A DNA stretch of 64,000 nt, from assembly GCA_023957275.1 (NCBI GenBank), contig JAMLHF010000005.1, forward strand, positions 1 through 64,000, written 5' to 3'. This DNA comes from Lentimicrobium sp. (lineage in GTDB: Bacteria > Bacteroidota > Bacteroidia > Bacteroidales > Lentimicrobiaceae). The position numbers and the translations under genes were made by a program. Positions 25,373 through 34,639 of the stretch are shown here, one piece after another. Within the stretch, counting starts at the first letter, position 1. Every line of letters begins with the position of its first letter. The notes under the pieces were generated by a model. That model was not told the origin of the DNA and ran no database searches. It saw nothing but the letters and a program-made list of their open reading frames with translations.

Positions 25373-25553
25373 TGTTTTTTTTGCAAAATTAAACTTTATC
25401 ATGGTATCATAATAATGAAGTCAGGAGGGTTGTCAGGGCCAGGCTTTACAAAATATGTTTTATGGCTGATAAGCGGTTCTTTTGTGATTCGGAAATTAAC
25501 CTGTAGGTTTGCATTTATTTGGTAAGGTAAGCGATTAACATGTATCTGAACCG

Positions 25554-26546
25554 ATGAGGTGGTTTACCCTGAAATTTTCAAATTCCGGCATTGACTGGTT
25601 TACACCGGCGCTGCTGCTGATGATTCTGCTTGGCTGGCTCTTCCCCGGGCCCGGACTGAAAAGCGGCACGTTCTCCGTTAAGGTAATCGCAGGATTCGGA
25701 ATTTCAGTAATCTTTTTTCTTTACGGACTCAGGTTAAGTATCAGGCAACTCATTAAGTGCGCGGCCCATTGGAGGTTGCACCTGGTAATACAATCTGTTA
25801 CTTTTATAATCTTTCCATTGTTGATTCTGGTTTTCAGAAAGTTTTTTACCGGAGGCGATTACGAGTCCCTTTGGTTGGGGGTGTTTTTTCTGGCAGCCCT
25901 GCCTTCAACGGTATCTTCGGCGGTGGTAATGGTTTCGCTGGCCGGCGGGAATATTCCGGGTGCCGTTTTCAACGCGACATTTTCGAGTATAGCCGGAATT
26001 CTGATTACACCCTTATGGATGGGCCTGTTCATTCATGGAGCGGGCGGGGGAGGTATGGATATTTTTCCGGTGTTTTCACGGCTGGCATACCAGATACTGC
26101 TTCCGCTTGCCGCCGGGGTTGTTCTTCATCCCCGCCTGGGTGAGCTTGCGATAAGAAACAAGGGTTTTACGCGCTACTTTGATCAGAGTGTGATACTTGC
26201 CATTGTTTATTCATCCTTCAGTAACTCATTCAGCAGCGGGGTTTTCGAAGGATTCGGGCTCCCGGTCATCGCTGCGCTGATGTTTGCCCTCTTTGCCCTT
26301 TTTGCCCTGATAAACTGGGTGATTTACCTGATGACCCGAAAGATGGGCCTTTCGCGCGGGGATCTGATTACCGCCTTGTTTTGCGGTTCTACCAAGTCAT
26401 TGATGCACGGCAGTGTGATGGCAAAGGTGCTTTTCAGTAATCTGGCTTCGGCAGGTTTGCTGCTGCTGCCGGTATTGATGTATCACGCCATGCAGCTTGC
26501 GGTCACCGGGTTGATGTCGCAACGGTTTGCCGAAAAAGACCGGTAA
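25554..26546 (+). CDS. SBF-like sodium:bile-acid-type symporter
   Basis: A 330-residue membrane protein with about nine to ten hydrophobic segments and no leader. The arrangement matches the SBF-like family (PF13593, YfeH/P7 group): WFTPALLLMILLGWLFPGPG at the start, FFLYGLRLS in segment 3, and the crossover motifs ALPSTVSSAVVMVSLAGGN and FCGSTKSLMHGSVMAKVLF. Transport is expected to be sodium-coupled, and the substrate cannot be predicted. It starts 181 bp from the divergent trmD gene and converges with the small gene at 26553, whose stop lies seven bases away. Confidence 0.9.
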   Translation: MRWFTLKFSNSGIDWFTPALLLMILLGWLFPGPGLKSGTFSVKVIAGFGISVIFFLYGLRLSIRQLIKCAAHWRLHLVIQSVTFIIFPLLILVFRKFFTGGDYESLWLGVFFLAALPSTVSSAVVMVSLAGGNIPGAVFNATFSSIAGILITPLWMGLFIHGAGGGGMDIFPVFSRLAYQILLPLAAGVVLHPRLGELAIRNKGFTRYFDQSVILAIVYSSFSNSFSSGVFEGFGLPVIAALMFALFALFALINWVIYLMTRKMGLSRGDLITALFCGSTKSLMHGSVMAKVLFSNLASAGLLLLPVLMYHAMQLAVTGLMSQRFAEKDR

Positions 26547-26552
26547 CGATTC

Positions 26553-27011
26553 TTAACCGGTGTATTTGCAGGCAGGATGGAAGCGGCTGTAAACCGGTCG
26601 CTCCGTTGTTTCTGATTGATTGAACAGCCCGGTAATCCAGGCTTTTGCCTCCGGCATGGATGAAAACAGGCCGATTTCAGGTTTTATTCCGCAAAAAACA
26701 GGCCGCTTTGTATTCCTGTTATTCCCGGGCCCGGTGACAATGGCAATACGAACCACTCCAAGGTGATTGAACTGCGGGATAATGTAATTGTTAAACCAGA
26801 TGTGCAGCTTTTCGCTGAATTCTTTCGGTAAATCCGGCGAAGTTATAATGACATTCCTGACAGGATGAAGTTCGGCCTCCCTTAAAAATGAGAACAAAAA
26901 CAAAGTGTAATCCGTGAATGTGATTTTGCCTCCCGGGGGCGTTTTACTGATCAGCAGACTGAATCTGCTGTTGTATTCATATTGAGGTTCCGGCAGAGAT
27001 TGAGTTGACAT
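26553..27011 (-). CDS. hypothetical protein, SpoIIAA/STAS-like pattern
   Basis: A 152-residue soluble protein that I do not recognise with certainty. The pattern of strands and helices (RNVIITSPDLPKEF; VVRIAIVTG; IGLFSSMPEAKAWITGLF) recalls the SpoIIAA-like/STAS proteins of Bacteroidota, whose last helix follows a phrase like FDxxxEAxxWL. No catalytic motif is visible. The ATG at 27011 lies next to an A+T-rich gap of 282 bp that shows no gene. Confidence 0.6.
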   Translation of the reverse strand: MSTQSLPEPQYEYNSRFSLLISKTPPGGKITFTDYTLFLFSFLREAELHPVRNVIITSPDLPKEFSEKLHIWFNNYIIPQFNHLGVVRIAIVTGPGNNRNTKRPVFCGIKPEIGLFSSMPEAKAWITGLFNQSETTERPVYSRFHPACKYTG

Positions 27012-27293
27012 GAGTCGGATTTTTTAGTGCTGCAAAATTAGAATAAATGTAATAAATATTTACAGATTTGTCAAATAAAATGTAAATAAATTTTTTTATT
27101 CAGCTTAAGGGGGATTTATCCGGAAGAGGAGATTTTTTGCGGAAAATCGGTGTTTGACCTGTAACCGGATTTATAACAATTATTTAAACTGTATGTAAAT
27201 GAATTCAGTATGATAACATTGAAATCCCGGAAGTGTTATGCCTTTTGCGGAATCGGTAATTACATCTGATGTGTAAAATATATTTACATTTCT

Positions 27294-28310
27294 TTAATCC
27301 AACGCTACAATTGTTTTGCCTGACTGACTGCTGTTCAGCATGCGGCTGAGTTCGGCCGGGACTTCATCGAGGGTTATGGTTTTGCTGAATTTTTCGGGAT
27401 TGTCAGGTTTCAGATGCTGCGAAATCAGGTTCCAGATTTCGAGCCGTCTTTTCATCGGAGTCTCTGCCGATGCGATCCCGATCAGCCTGACAGCCCGGAG
27501 AATAAACGGAAATACAGGCACTTCCAGTTTGTTGGAAGCGATCATTCCGCAATTGGCTACCAACCCCCTTTCGGCAGTGGAGAGCAGCACGGTTGACAAG
27601 GTATTTCCGCCTACAGTGTCGAGTGCGGCGATCCAGCGGGGAGGTAGCAGGCCTTTACCCGATTTGTCATCAATGGCATCGCGGCCAATGATTTCCGTTG
27701 CTCCGATTTCTCTCAACTTTTCAGCATACGCCGGTTTGCCGGAAGAAGCAATAACCTGGTATCCTGCTTTTGCCAGCATGGCAACAGCCATTGACCCGAC
27801 CGCGCCACTGGCTCCTGTAACCAGAATTTTTCCGTCAGCAGGAAGTATTCCGTGGTTTATAAACTCATAAATAGCACTGGCGGCAGTAAAGCCTGAGGTT
27901 CCGATAATCATGCATTCTTTCAGGCTTAGATTTTCCGGTTTTTTTACTGCCCATGAAGCAGGAACCCTGATATATCCGGCAAACCCGCCATCGGTGTTCA
28001 TGCCCAGATCATATCCTGTTACGATTACTTCCTGTCCGGTTGAAAATTCACTGCCGCCTGATTCAACGACAATGCCTGCAGCGTCAATGCCCGGGGTGTG
28101 CGGATATCGGCGCGTAATGCCTTTGTGGCCCGATGCCGAAAGTGCATCCTTATAATTCAGGCCCGAATACTTGACCCTGATCAGCAGATCATGCGGTGGC
28201 AGTTCAGCGATTTTCTTAATCCTTACCGCGGAACTGAAACTGCCGTCCTCATTTTGTTCTGTTACCAAAGCCCTGAAGGTGGTATCCGGGGAAATATGTG
28301 GTGCCGTCAT
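27294..28310 (-). CDS. YhdH/AcuI-type quinone oxidoreductase
   Basis: A 338-residue medium-chain dehydrogenase/reductase without the structural zinc site. The order LIRVKYSGLNYKDALSASGH, then YPHTPGIDAAGIVVESG, and the Rossmann motif VTGASGAVGSMAVAMLAKAG are diagnostic for the YhdH/YhfP group. Members such as AcuI reduce acryloyl-CoA to propionyl-CoA with NADPH. An ATG at 28343 would add eleven residues; the start at 28310 fits family length. It is divergent from the CoA-transferase gene at 28514, so a shared acyl-CoA role is possible but not shown. Confidence 0.9.
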   Translation of the reverse strand: MTAPHISPDTTFRALVTEQNEDGSFSSAVRIKKIAELPPHDLLIRVKYSGLNYKDALSASGHKGITRRYPHTPGIDAAGIVVESGGSEFSTGQEVIVTGYDLGMNTDGGFAGYIRVPASWAVKKPENLSLKECMIIGTSGFTAASAIYEFINHGILPADGKILVTGASGAVGSMAVAMLAKAGYQVIASSGKPAYAEKLREIGATEIIGRDAIDDKSGKGLLPPRWIAALDTVGGNTLSTVLLSTAERGLVANCGMIASNKLEVPVFPFILRAVRLIGIASAETPMKRRLEIWNLISQHLKPDNPEKFSKTITLDEVPAELSRMLNSSQSGKTIVALD

Positions 28311-28513
28311 CTTGTCAAATGTTTTATATTCAGATAAATACATGAATACATGTTTCGAATTTTCGTTTCCGGATCTGTTTTAATTGATAATTTTGCGCCG
28401 GATTTGTCCTGCAAAGATGGAGACTATTCCGGAAACGGTGTCAGTTCCCGTGAATTTTCTGACAGGGCATCATGTATCTGAGTTAATTTTTTTACTGATA
28501 AAATCTGACAACG

Positions 28514-30013
28514 ATGGCATTACGATTTATGACGGCTGAAGAAGCCGCAGAACTGATCAGACATGATGATGTGGTGGGATTCAGTGGGTTCACGCCTGCC
28601 GGTTCAGTGAAATCCATTCCGGTAGCCATAGGTGAAAAGGCCAAGGCAGCCCATGCGCAGGGCAAGCCTTTTAAAATCGGGGTGATTACCGGCGCTTCTA
28701 CCGGTGATTCCCTTGACGGGTCGCTTGCAAGGGCGGAGGCGGTAAAATTCCGTACACCCTATCAGTCGAATGCTGACCTCAGAAATCTTATCAATGCCGG
28801 AAAAGCCGATTATTTTGATTCTCACTTGTCCACGGTTGGCCAGACGATCCGTTATGGTTTTCTGGGTAAGATGAACTGGGGGATCATTGAAGCCTGTGAT
28901 GTGACAGAACAGGGAGAGATTGTGCTGACAACCGGTGTGGGAATTTCACCTACCATTTGTCAGTATGCCGACCGCCTGCTGATTGAACTGAATTCATATC
29001 ATCCCAAACGCCTGCGCGGCATGCACGATCTTCTGGTAGTTGCGGATCCGCCTCACCGCAGGGAGATTCCCATATACCGGGCCTCCGACAGGGCCGGAGC
29101 GGAAGTAATAAAGGTTGATCCCGGTAAGATCGCGGGGGTGGTACTTACCAATCATGCGGATGAAGTCGGCGGATTTGCCGGCAGCGATGAAGTTACCAAC
29201 CGCATTGGTATGAATGTGGCCGATTTCCTTTCGAATGAGCTCAGGAAGGGTCGCATTCCTTCTTCATTTCTTCCCTTGCAGTCGGGTGTGGGAAATATCG
29301 CCAATGCCGTTCTCGCCGCTTTGGGCGAGCATAAAGGAATTCCTGATTTCGAAATGTACACCGAAGTGATTCAGGACAGTGTAATCCAGCTTATGGAAAC
29401 AGGGAGGATTAAGTTTGCCTCCGGCTGCTCACTCACGGTATCGCAGGAAATGCTGTCGCATGTCTATGATAACCTTGATTTCTTTCATGAACGCATAGTG
29501 CTCAGGCCTCAGGAGATTTCAAACAGTCCGGAGGTGGCACGCAGGCTGGGTATCGTTTCGATGAACACGGCCCTCGAAGTGGATTTGTTTGGCAATGTGA
29601 ACAGCACCAATGTTATGGGCCGCAAGATGATGAACGGCATAGGCGGTTCAGGCGATTTTACCCGCAATGCTTATATTTCCATTTTCAGTTGTCCTTCCGT
29701 TGCCAAAGGCGGAAAGATCAGCGCATTTGTGCCGATGGTTTCCCATACCGATCACAGCGAGCACTCGGTTCAGGTTATCATTACCGAACAGGGGATTGCC
29801 GACCTCAGGTCGAAGTCGCCAAAAGCTAAAATGGAGGCTATCATCGAGCATTGCGTTCACCCTGAATACAAGCAGGCCTTACGCGATTATGCCAGCCTTG
29901 CCGGCGATACCCACACGCCTTGTACACTTTCGGCAGCATTTGGTATGCATATGGAATTTGAGCGGTCGGGGGATATGCGGAATATCAATTGGGGCGATTG
30001 CTTCAAAAAATAA
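28514..30013 (+). CDS. acetyl-CoA hydrolase/transferase (succinyl-CoA:acetate type)
   Basis: A 499-residue class I CoA-transferase. MTAEEAAELIRHDDVVGFSG at the start and VLTTGVGISPTICQYADR are family signatures. E284 in MYTEVIQDSV is in the position of the catalytic glutamate of AarC, which carries the CoA thioester. The later loop GIGGSGDFTRNAYIS also matches the succinyl-CoA:acetate transferases. It would exchange CoA between succinate and acetate, releasing acetate in fermentation or activating it. A hairpin terminator follows. Its assignment to hydrolase or transferase cannot be decided from sequence alone. Confidence 0.93.
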   Translation: MALRFMTAEEAAELIRHDDVVGFSGFTPAGSVKSIPVAIGEKAKAAHAQGKPFKIGVITGASTGDSLDGSLARAEAVKFRTPYQSNADLRNLINAGKADYFDSHLSTVGQTIRYGFLGKMNWGIIEACDVTEQGEIVLTTGVGISPTICQYADRLLIELNSYHPKRLRGMHDLLVVADPPHRREIPIYRASDRAGAEVIKVDPGKIAGVVLTNHADEVGGFAGSDEVTNRIGMNVADFLSNELRKGRIPSSFLPLQSGVGNIANAVLAALGEHKGIPDFEMYTEVIQDSVIQLMETGRIKFASGCSLTVSQEMLSHVYDNLDFFHERIVLRPQEISNSPEVARRLGIVSMNTALEVDLFGNVNSTNVMGRKMMNGIGGSGDFTRNAYISIFSCPSVAKGGKISAFVPMVSHTDHSEHSVQVIITEQGIADLRSKSPKAKMEAIIEHCVHPEYKQALRDYASLAGDTHTPCTLSAAFGMHMEFERSGDMRNINWGDCFKK

Positions 30014-30039
30014 ACAATTGATATTTAAATAGTTAACAG

Positions 30040-30075
30040 ATCCGGCACTGGCTTTGGCCAGCGCCGGATTTCGTT
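30040..30075 (+). terminator. terminator after the CoA-transferase gene
   Basis: ATCCGGC-A-CTGGC (30040-30052), loop TTTG, GCCAG-C-GCCGGAT (30057-30069): 12 pairs with one mismatch, then TTCGTT. Confidence 0.7.
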
Positions 30076-30183
30076 TATTATATTATAGAAATACATGCTA
30101 TGGGTTGCCGGCAATGTTATGCAGGCCGGTGAAAATTGTGCCCGCTAAAATTGGGATGGCTTATCTTTGCCGTCAAACATACT

Positions 30184-30948
30184 ATGATGAAGAATATATT
30201 TCTGGTTTTAATACTGGTTTTGGTTTTTGCTGCCTTGGCAGCGGATGCCCAGGTATTGAACATTGAACGCGAACGAATAAAAACCGATACAGTTGGCTGG
30301 TCGGGGACCGGTAAGCTATCGCTTAACCTGGTCAGCAACACAAAGCAGTTTACCGAAGCCGGGTTTGGTCTGCATGTGCAGTATAAGACCCTGCGAAGCC
30401 TTTATCTGGCCCTTTCGGATTATGAACTGATCAAAAGCAATGAGGATGATTTTTCCAATAAAGGGATGCAACACCTGAGATACAATTACAAACTCACCCG
30501 GTCAATTACCCTCGAGGCTTTTGCCCAGGCGCAGTTCAATAAAGTACTGGGTCTTGATTTCAGGGGACTGGCCGGAACAGGCCCCCGTGTTAAAATTATC
30601 GGAGCTGACCGCGTCAGAATATACGCTGCAACGGCATATATGTACGAGTATGAAGAGCCTGCCGGAAACTTTGAAACTGAACGCAATCACAGGCTGAGCA
30701 GCTACCTGTCGCTGACATTACGATTGAACGATAACCTGACGTTAATCAATACATCCTATTACCAGCCCCGGATTGACGATCTCAGGGATTACCGCTTGTC
30801 GCACAATCTTGACCTGTTGTTTAAAATCAGTAAAAACCTCTCTTACTCGCTGGCCCTGGAGCATCTGACCGACAACAGGCCGGTTACCGGTATGCCCCGG
30901 AAGGTCTACAGCATCAAAAACAGGATTGTGTTCGATTTCGGGAAATAG
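30184..30948 (+). CDS. DUF481-like outer-membrane protein
   Basis: A 254-residue exported protein with signal peptide MMKNIFLVLILVLVFAALA and cleavage near ADAQ. The mature part alternates short strands (GKLSLNLVSNTKQFTEAGFG; HLRYNYKLTRSITLEAFAQA; YLSLTLRLNDNLTLINTSYY) as in the DUF481 salt-induced outer-membrane family, and it ends with an aromatic-poor IVFDFGK strand. The frame begins at 30136 but the extra 16 residues do not resemble a leader, so 30184 is chosen. The role is unknown. Confidence 0.82.
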   Translation: MMKNIFLVLILVLVFAALAADAQVLNIERERIKTDTVGWSGTGKLSLNLVSNTKQFTEAGFGLHVQYKTLRSLYLALSDYELIKSNEDDFSNKGMQHLRYNYKLTRSITLEAFAQAQFNKVLGLDFRGLAGTGPRVKIIGADRVRIYAATAYMYEYEEPAGNFETERNHRLSSYLSLTLRLNDNLTLINTSYYQPRIDDLRDYRLSHNLDLLFKISKNLSYSLALEHLTDNRPVTGMPRKVYSIKNRIVFDFGK

Positions 30949-30992
30949 AGCGCTACTCTTGAAAACATAACAAAGATTGTTTTCATACCGGA

Positions 30993-31424
30993 TCAGCTTC
31001 TTTCCGCCAGCACAAATTCCAGCAATCCGTTCATAGTATCAAACGCATAATATTCATCCCATCCCGTAAGATCAAGGATCTGAAATTTGTTTTCCGGCTG
31101 ATTGTACACATATACTTCTTCATCTGAGCGCCCGAACAGGATGCATCCCGGCAACCGGACTGCAATATCCCATTGCAGGTTGGCAGCATTCATATCCATG
31201 AAATCGGGGGTTTCATCCGAACCGAGAGAATATACATAGATGCCATTGTAGAAAAAACCGTTCGAAATCATCAGGAATTCCGCGATCTCATTACTCCATC
31301 CGTGTCCGGTGGCAATTAATCGGTCAATGAGTTTTTCAAGAACTTCTGCGTTGCAGGGCTTGTATGTTTCGGCATAGGGAAGGGCCGATGCCCGGGTGAT
31401 CAATTCTCTGGTATTTCCGTCCAT
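30993..31424 (-). CDS. SMI1/KNR4-family (SUKH-like) protein
   Basis: A 143-residue protein with the SMI1/KNR4 layout: an N-terminal helix, then EIAEFLMISNGFFYNGIYVY, a strand-rich middle (PGCILFGRSDEEVYVYNQ) and a last helix (AFDTMNGLLEFVLAER). Proteins of this superfamily often act as immunity proteins against polymorphic toxins in bacteria, but many are orphan and no toxin gene is adjacent. It stands 31 bp from the mscS stop on the same strand and may be read with it. Confidence 0.82.
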   Translation of the reverse strand: MDGNTRELITRASALPYAETYKPCNAEVLEKLIDRLIATGHGWSNEIAEFLMISNGFFYNGIYVYSLGSDETPDFMDMNAANLQWDIAVRLPGCILFGRSDEEVYVYNQPENKFQILDLTGWDEYYAFDTMNGLLEFVLAERS

Positions 31425-31455
31425 AATATTAATGATATGTATAACGCACCTGACA

Positions 31456-32292
31456 TTATTTTTTATCGGAGATCATGTGTACATCACGCTGAGGGAAAGG
31501 GATCGTTATATTGTTTTCCCTGAATTTACGGTCAATCGCATACCTGATTTTGCTACGGATATATTCACTCCGAAAGGTCTCTTTTGTCCAGAAGAGCAGT
31601 TGAAAAATCAGTGCGGAATCCCCGAAATCGTTGAATCTGACAAAAGGTTCCGGGCTGAGGTCAACTTCCGGAACCAGGTTGGCGCATTCAAGCAATAATC
31701 TGGTTACCAGCTCGGTGTCAGATCCATAAGCTACACCCACTTCAACCAGAAACCGGGTAGAACCCTGTTCATGGCTCCAGTTGATTACCTGGTCGCTGAT
31801 GAATTTTGAATTCGGAACGATCATAATGATGTCGTCACGTGTTATTATCTTTGAGGTTCTAAGCCCGATCACCCTGACCCTTCCAATAATATTATTTTCA
31901 AGTTGAATTACATCGCCGACTTTCAGATTGCCTTCGAAAAGAAGAATAATGCCTGATACCAGATCATTGAAAATCTGTTGGATACCAAAGCCCAAACCTA
32001 CCAGCAAAGCTGCTGATCCTGCAAGCATCAGGTTAAGGTTAACGCCCATCGTTTCAAGAATCATCAGGATTACAATAATCCAAATCAGGTATTTTATAAT
32101 GCTGTAGATCGAAAAAGCGCTGCCCTTATCAATCTTTCCGGCTTTCACCCGGTTATTGAAGAATTTTTTGATCAGGCGTAACAGAAAAATGGAAATAATA
32201 ATGATGACAACGCTGATAAACAGATCGAAGGCGTTGATCGAAAATTTCCCGACACTGATAAGGTCATAGTTAAAAATGTCTTTCAGATTCAT
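31456..32292 (-). CDS. small-conductance mechanosensitive channel (MscS family)
   Basis: A 278-residue MscS-family protein with about three membrane segments. The pore-lining helix is ALLVGLGFGIQQIFNDLVSG, the following beta domain contains FEGNLKVGDVIQLENNIIGR and RTSKIITRDDIIMIVPNSKF, and the C-terminal alpha/beta domain ends near NNITIPFPQRDVHM. It opens in response to membrane tension and releases solutes on hypo-osmotic shock. The SMI1-like gene is directly downstream. Confidence 0.95.
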   Translation of the reverse strand: MNLKDIFNYDLISVGKFSINAFDLFISVVIIIISIFLLRLIKKFFNNRVKAGKIDKGSAFSIYSIIKYLIWIIVILMILETMGVNLNLMLAGSAALLVGLGFGIQQIFNDLVSGIILLFEGNLKVGDVIQLENNIIGRVRVIGLRTSKIITRDDIIMIVPNSKFISDQVINWSHEQGSTRFLVEVGVAYGSDTELVTRLLLECANLVPEVDLSPEPFVRFNDFGDSALIFQLLFWTKETFRSEYIRSKIRYAIDRKFRENNITIPFPQRDVHMISDKK

Positions 32293-32534
32293 AGGATAAA
32301 TGTTGTTTTACGGAACCAGAAGTTGTTAAGCGATGCAATGACAGAGGTTACCGATCATCTAAATTAATCATCTTTCCTGAAATTGGAAGCAAATAATTAC
32401 TTTTGTCCTGCAGTTGAAGAACCTCAGGTGCGCCGTTTGACTGAATGCCGGTAATATGTACTGGTAATTCATTGATATTCAATGGGAAGAATTGTATTGA
32501 GCCTTTGATTAAATAAGAAGCCAATAAAGGATCG

Positions 32535-33710
32535 ATGAGCGAAGAAGATATTCCGTTAAACCCTGACACCTATTTTGCACCGGCCGGCAGGTCCGACGAC
32601 AGTGCGATACAACAAAGTTACCGTGCCCTTGCAACGGACGTTCAGTTGAACATGATCACTGAAGCCATGCCCGATGTAGCCTTGATTCTCGACAGCAACC
32701 GGCAGGTGGTTTATGCGAATCATGCCCTTGTAAATATGATCAGCGTTGCCGATGAGCATGATGTGATCGGGTTGCGGGCCGGTGAGATTTTTCATTGCGC
32801 CAATCTTGCTGCTGCAGCAAATGGTTGCGGAACGTCAAAGGCATGCAGGATGTGCGGGGCTGTTAATGCCATTCTTGAGTGCCAGCAATCCGGGACCGCA
32901 GTCACCCGTGAATGCAGGATTACAACCATAGGCGGGGAAGATGGTCAGCAGCAGTCGCTCGACCTTGAGGTGAAGGCCAGTCCTTTCCGCTACAACAAGG
33001 AGCAATACATTATGCTGGGCATTAAGGATATCAGCGATAAAAAGCGAAGGCTGATGCTGGAGCGGATGTTTTTTCATGATATCCTCAATACCGCGGCAGG
33101 GTTGAACGGATTACTTACTGCCCTTGAAAATCCTCAGGATGAGGAGGAATACAAGTCCGCGATAATATGGGCAAAAAAGGCAGGCAACGAACTGGTTGAA
33201 GAATTGCTCTCGCAGCGGGCCCTGATGTCGGCCGAAAGTGGTGACCTTGAGCTGAATGTAACGAGATGTTCACCTGTGCAGTTGCTGAATGACGTGGCAA
33301 CCTATCTGTCATATCATCAGATTGCCATGGATAAAAGGATATTTATTGATCCTTTTTCTCATTCTGCCTGGTTCGAAAGTGATCCTCAGCTGATCAAGCG
33401 CGTGTTGATTAATCTGGTGAAAAATGCCCTCGAAGCTTCTCCTTCGGGTTCAGTAATAAAAACAGGAGCTAAGCTTATCGACAAATACATCCGCTTCTGG
33501 GTGAATAATCCGGGAGAAATGCCGGAAGAGGTGAAACTGCAGATTTTTCAGCGTTCATTTTCGACTAAGGGGGCCAATCGTGGCATTGGAACCTATTCCA
33601 TCAAGATACTTACCGCAAATTATCTGAAAGGAAAAGTTTATTTCGAAAGCGACAAGGAAAACGGAACTACCTTCTGGATTGAGATTCCGGTTAGCCTTAC
33701 AAAGTACTGA
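32535..33710 (+). CDS. PAS sensor histidine kinase with cysteine cluster
   Basis: A 391-residue soluble kinase. The PAS domain (about 40-165) contains four closely spaced cysteines (C98, C104, C107, C116, with C88 nearby), in the context NGCGTSKACRMCGAV; this pattern occurs in a subgroup of PAS sensors and might bind a metal or iron-sulfur cluster. The phosphorylated residue is H181 in FFHDILNTAAG. The ATPase domain has the N box (LINLVKNALEAS) and G2 box (FSTKGANRGIGTYS), but the usual D-x-G of the G1 box reads VNNPGEMP. There is no membrane segment, so it senses a cytoplasmic signal. A single-domain response regulator at 33781-34206 converges with it. Confidence 0.92.
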   Translation: MSEEDIPLNPDTYFAPAGRSDDSAIQQSYRALATDVQLNMITEAMPDVALILDSNRQVVYANHALVNMISVADEHDVIGLRAGEIFHCANLAAAANGCGTSKACRMCGAVNAILECQQSGTAVTRECRITTIGGEDGQQQSLDLEVKASPFRYNKEQYIMLGIKDISDKKRRLMLERMFFHDILNTAAGLNGLLTALENPQDEEEYKSAIIWAKKAGNELVEELLSQRALMSAESGDLELNVTRCSPVQLLNDVATYLSYHQIAMDKRIFIDPFSHSAWFESDPQLIKRVLINLVKNALEASPSGSVIKTGAKLIDKYIRFWVNNPGEMPEEVKLQIFQRSFSTKGANRGIGTYSIKILTANYLKGKVYFESDKENGTTFWIEIPVSLTKY

Positions 33711-33780
33711 TTATCATGCCCGGTTTGTTACTCCGGCCAAAACCGGCTGTATAAAATTTGAATTTAAATACCGGAACCTT

Positions 33781-34206
33781 TCAGAATTTCAGATAATTGC
33801 GGATCAGGTCGATCAGTATAGCGGGTTTGATAGGCTTGGGGATGTAGTCGTCGCACCCGGCTTTAAGAAAAACCTCGCGGTCGCCCGGGATGGCGAAGGC
33901 TGTGGTGGCGATGATGGGTATCGATGGTTTGATCAGTTTTATCTCGCGGGTGGCTTCCACACCATTCATCACCGGCATTTTTATGTCCATCAGAATCAGA
34001 TCAATGTCTTCATAGATCTTTGCGTATTCAACCGCTTCAAATCCATTGTTGGCGCGCAGCAGGTCGAAACCGGCCTTTTTAAGCAGTTTTTCAACGTACC
34101 TGTAGTTCGAATCCTCGTCTTCGGCAACCAATATTCTGGCTTCAGGCAAGGCTTGCTGAGTCATGTCTTCCGTCTTTTCTTCCATTGCTTTTATCGCTTC
34201 AAACAT
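33781..34206 (-). CDS. single-domain response regulator
   Basis: A 141-residue CheY-like receiver without an output domain. Acidic residues (VAEDED, about 28-32), the phosphorylated D74 in LILMDIKMPVMNG, the conserved threonine in IIATTAFA and the lysine in CDDYIPKPI are all present. It probably passes phosphate to another protein or acts by interaction. It is convergent with the PAS kinase and 70 bp away, so the two may form a pair; the shared strand arrangement is not co-transcribed. Confidence 0.93.
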   Translation of the reverse strand: MFEAIKAMEEKTEDMTQQALPEARILVAEDEDSNYRYVEKLLKKAGFDLLRANNGFEAVEYAKIYEDIDLILMDIKMPVMNGVEATREIKLIKPSIPIIATTAFAIPGDREVFLKAGCDDYIPKPIKPAILIDLIRNYLKF

Positions 34207-34639
34207 CTATTTACGCGTGGTCAATAAGCAGTCTTCCGTTTTAATCAGGTAGTCTCGCTATAAAAAAACGCTTTTGTGTCCGGAATAATTGTTGTTCCGG
34301 TAAAACTGTATCGTTTTAAAAACAAAAAGTAATCCCTGAAAGTGAATGATTCCGGCAACTTTTTCAAAAAGACACCCGATAGCGCTTTTTTCCGGATATT
34401 TCAAGTTTCGAATGTACGAAAAAAATCATCTGATGTCAAATCCAAACGGGAATTTATTATTAACTGTTTTTTAGGATTTTATATGATCATGGCAATGCTA
34501 AGGGTCGCCATGATCGGGTAAAAAGGAACAGAAATACTTATTCTGCAAGTGAATGCATCGGATCTTTATCGTTTTAAACGAAACAGGCTTCCGTTGCAGA
34601 ATATGATCAATGAAACAGCCGTTTCCAGCAGATGGTATC
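34207..34639. other. intergenic region without supported gene
   Basis: A 433-bp gap. It contains an inverted repeat GATCATGGC / GCCATGATC (34485-34493 and 34507-34515, perfect 9-bp arms) about 125 bp past the T9SS gene end. No protein or RNA gene was recognised. Confidence 0.5.

Noticed and set aside
32348..32569. 73-codon minus-strand frame ahead of the PAS kinase
   Set aside because: It overlaps the start of the kinase gene on the other strand and has no supporting motif or start context.
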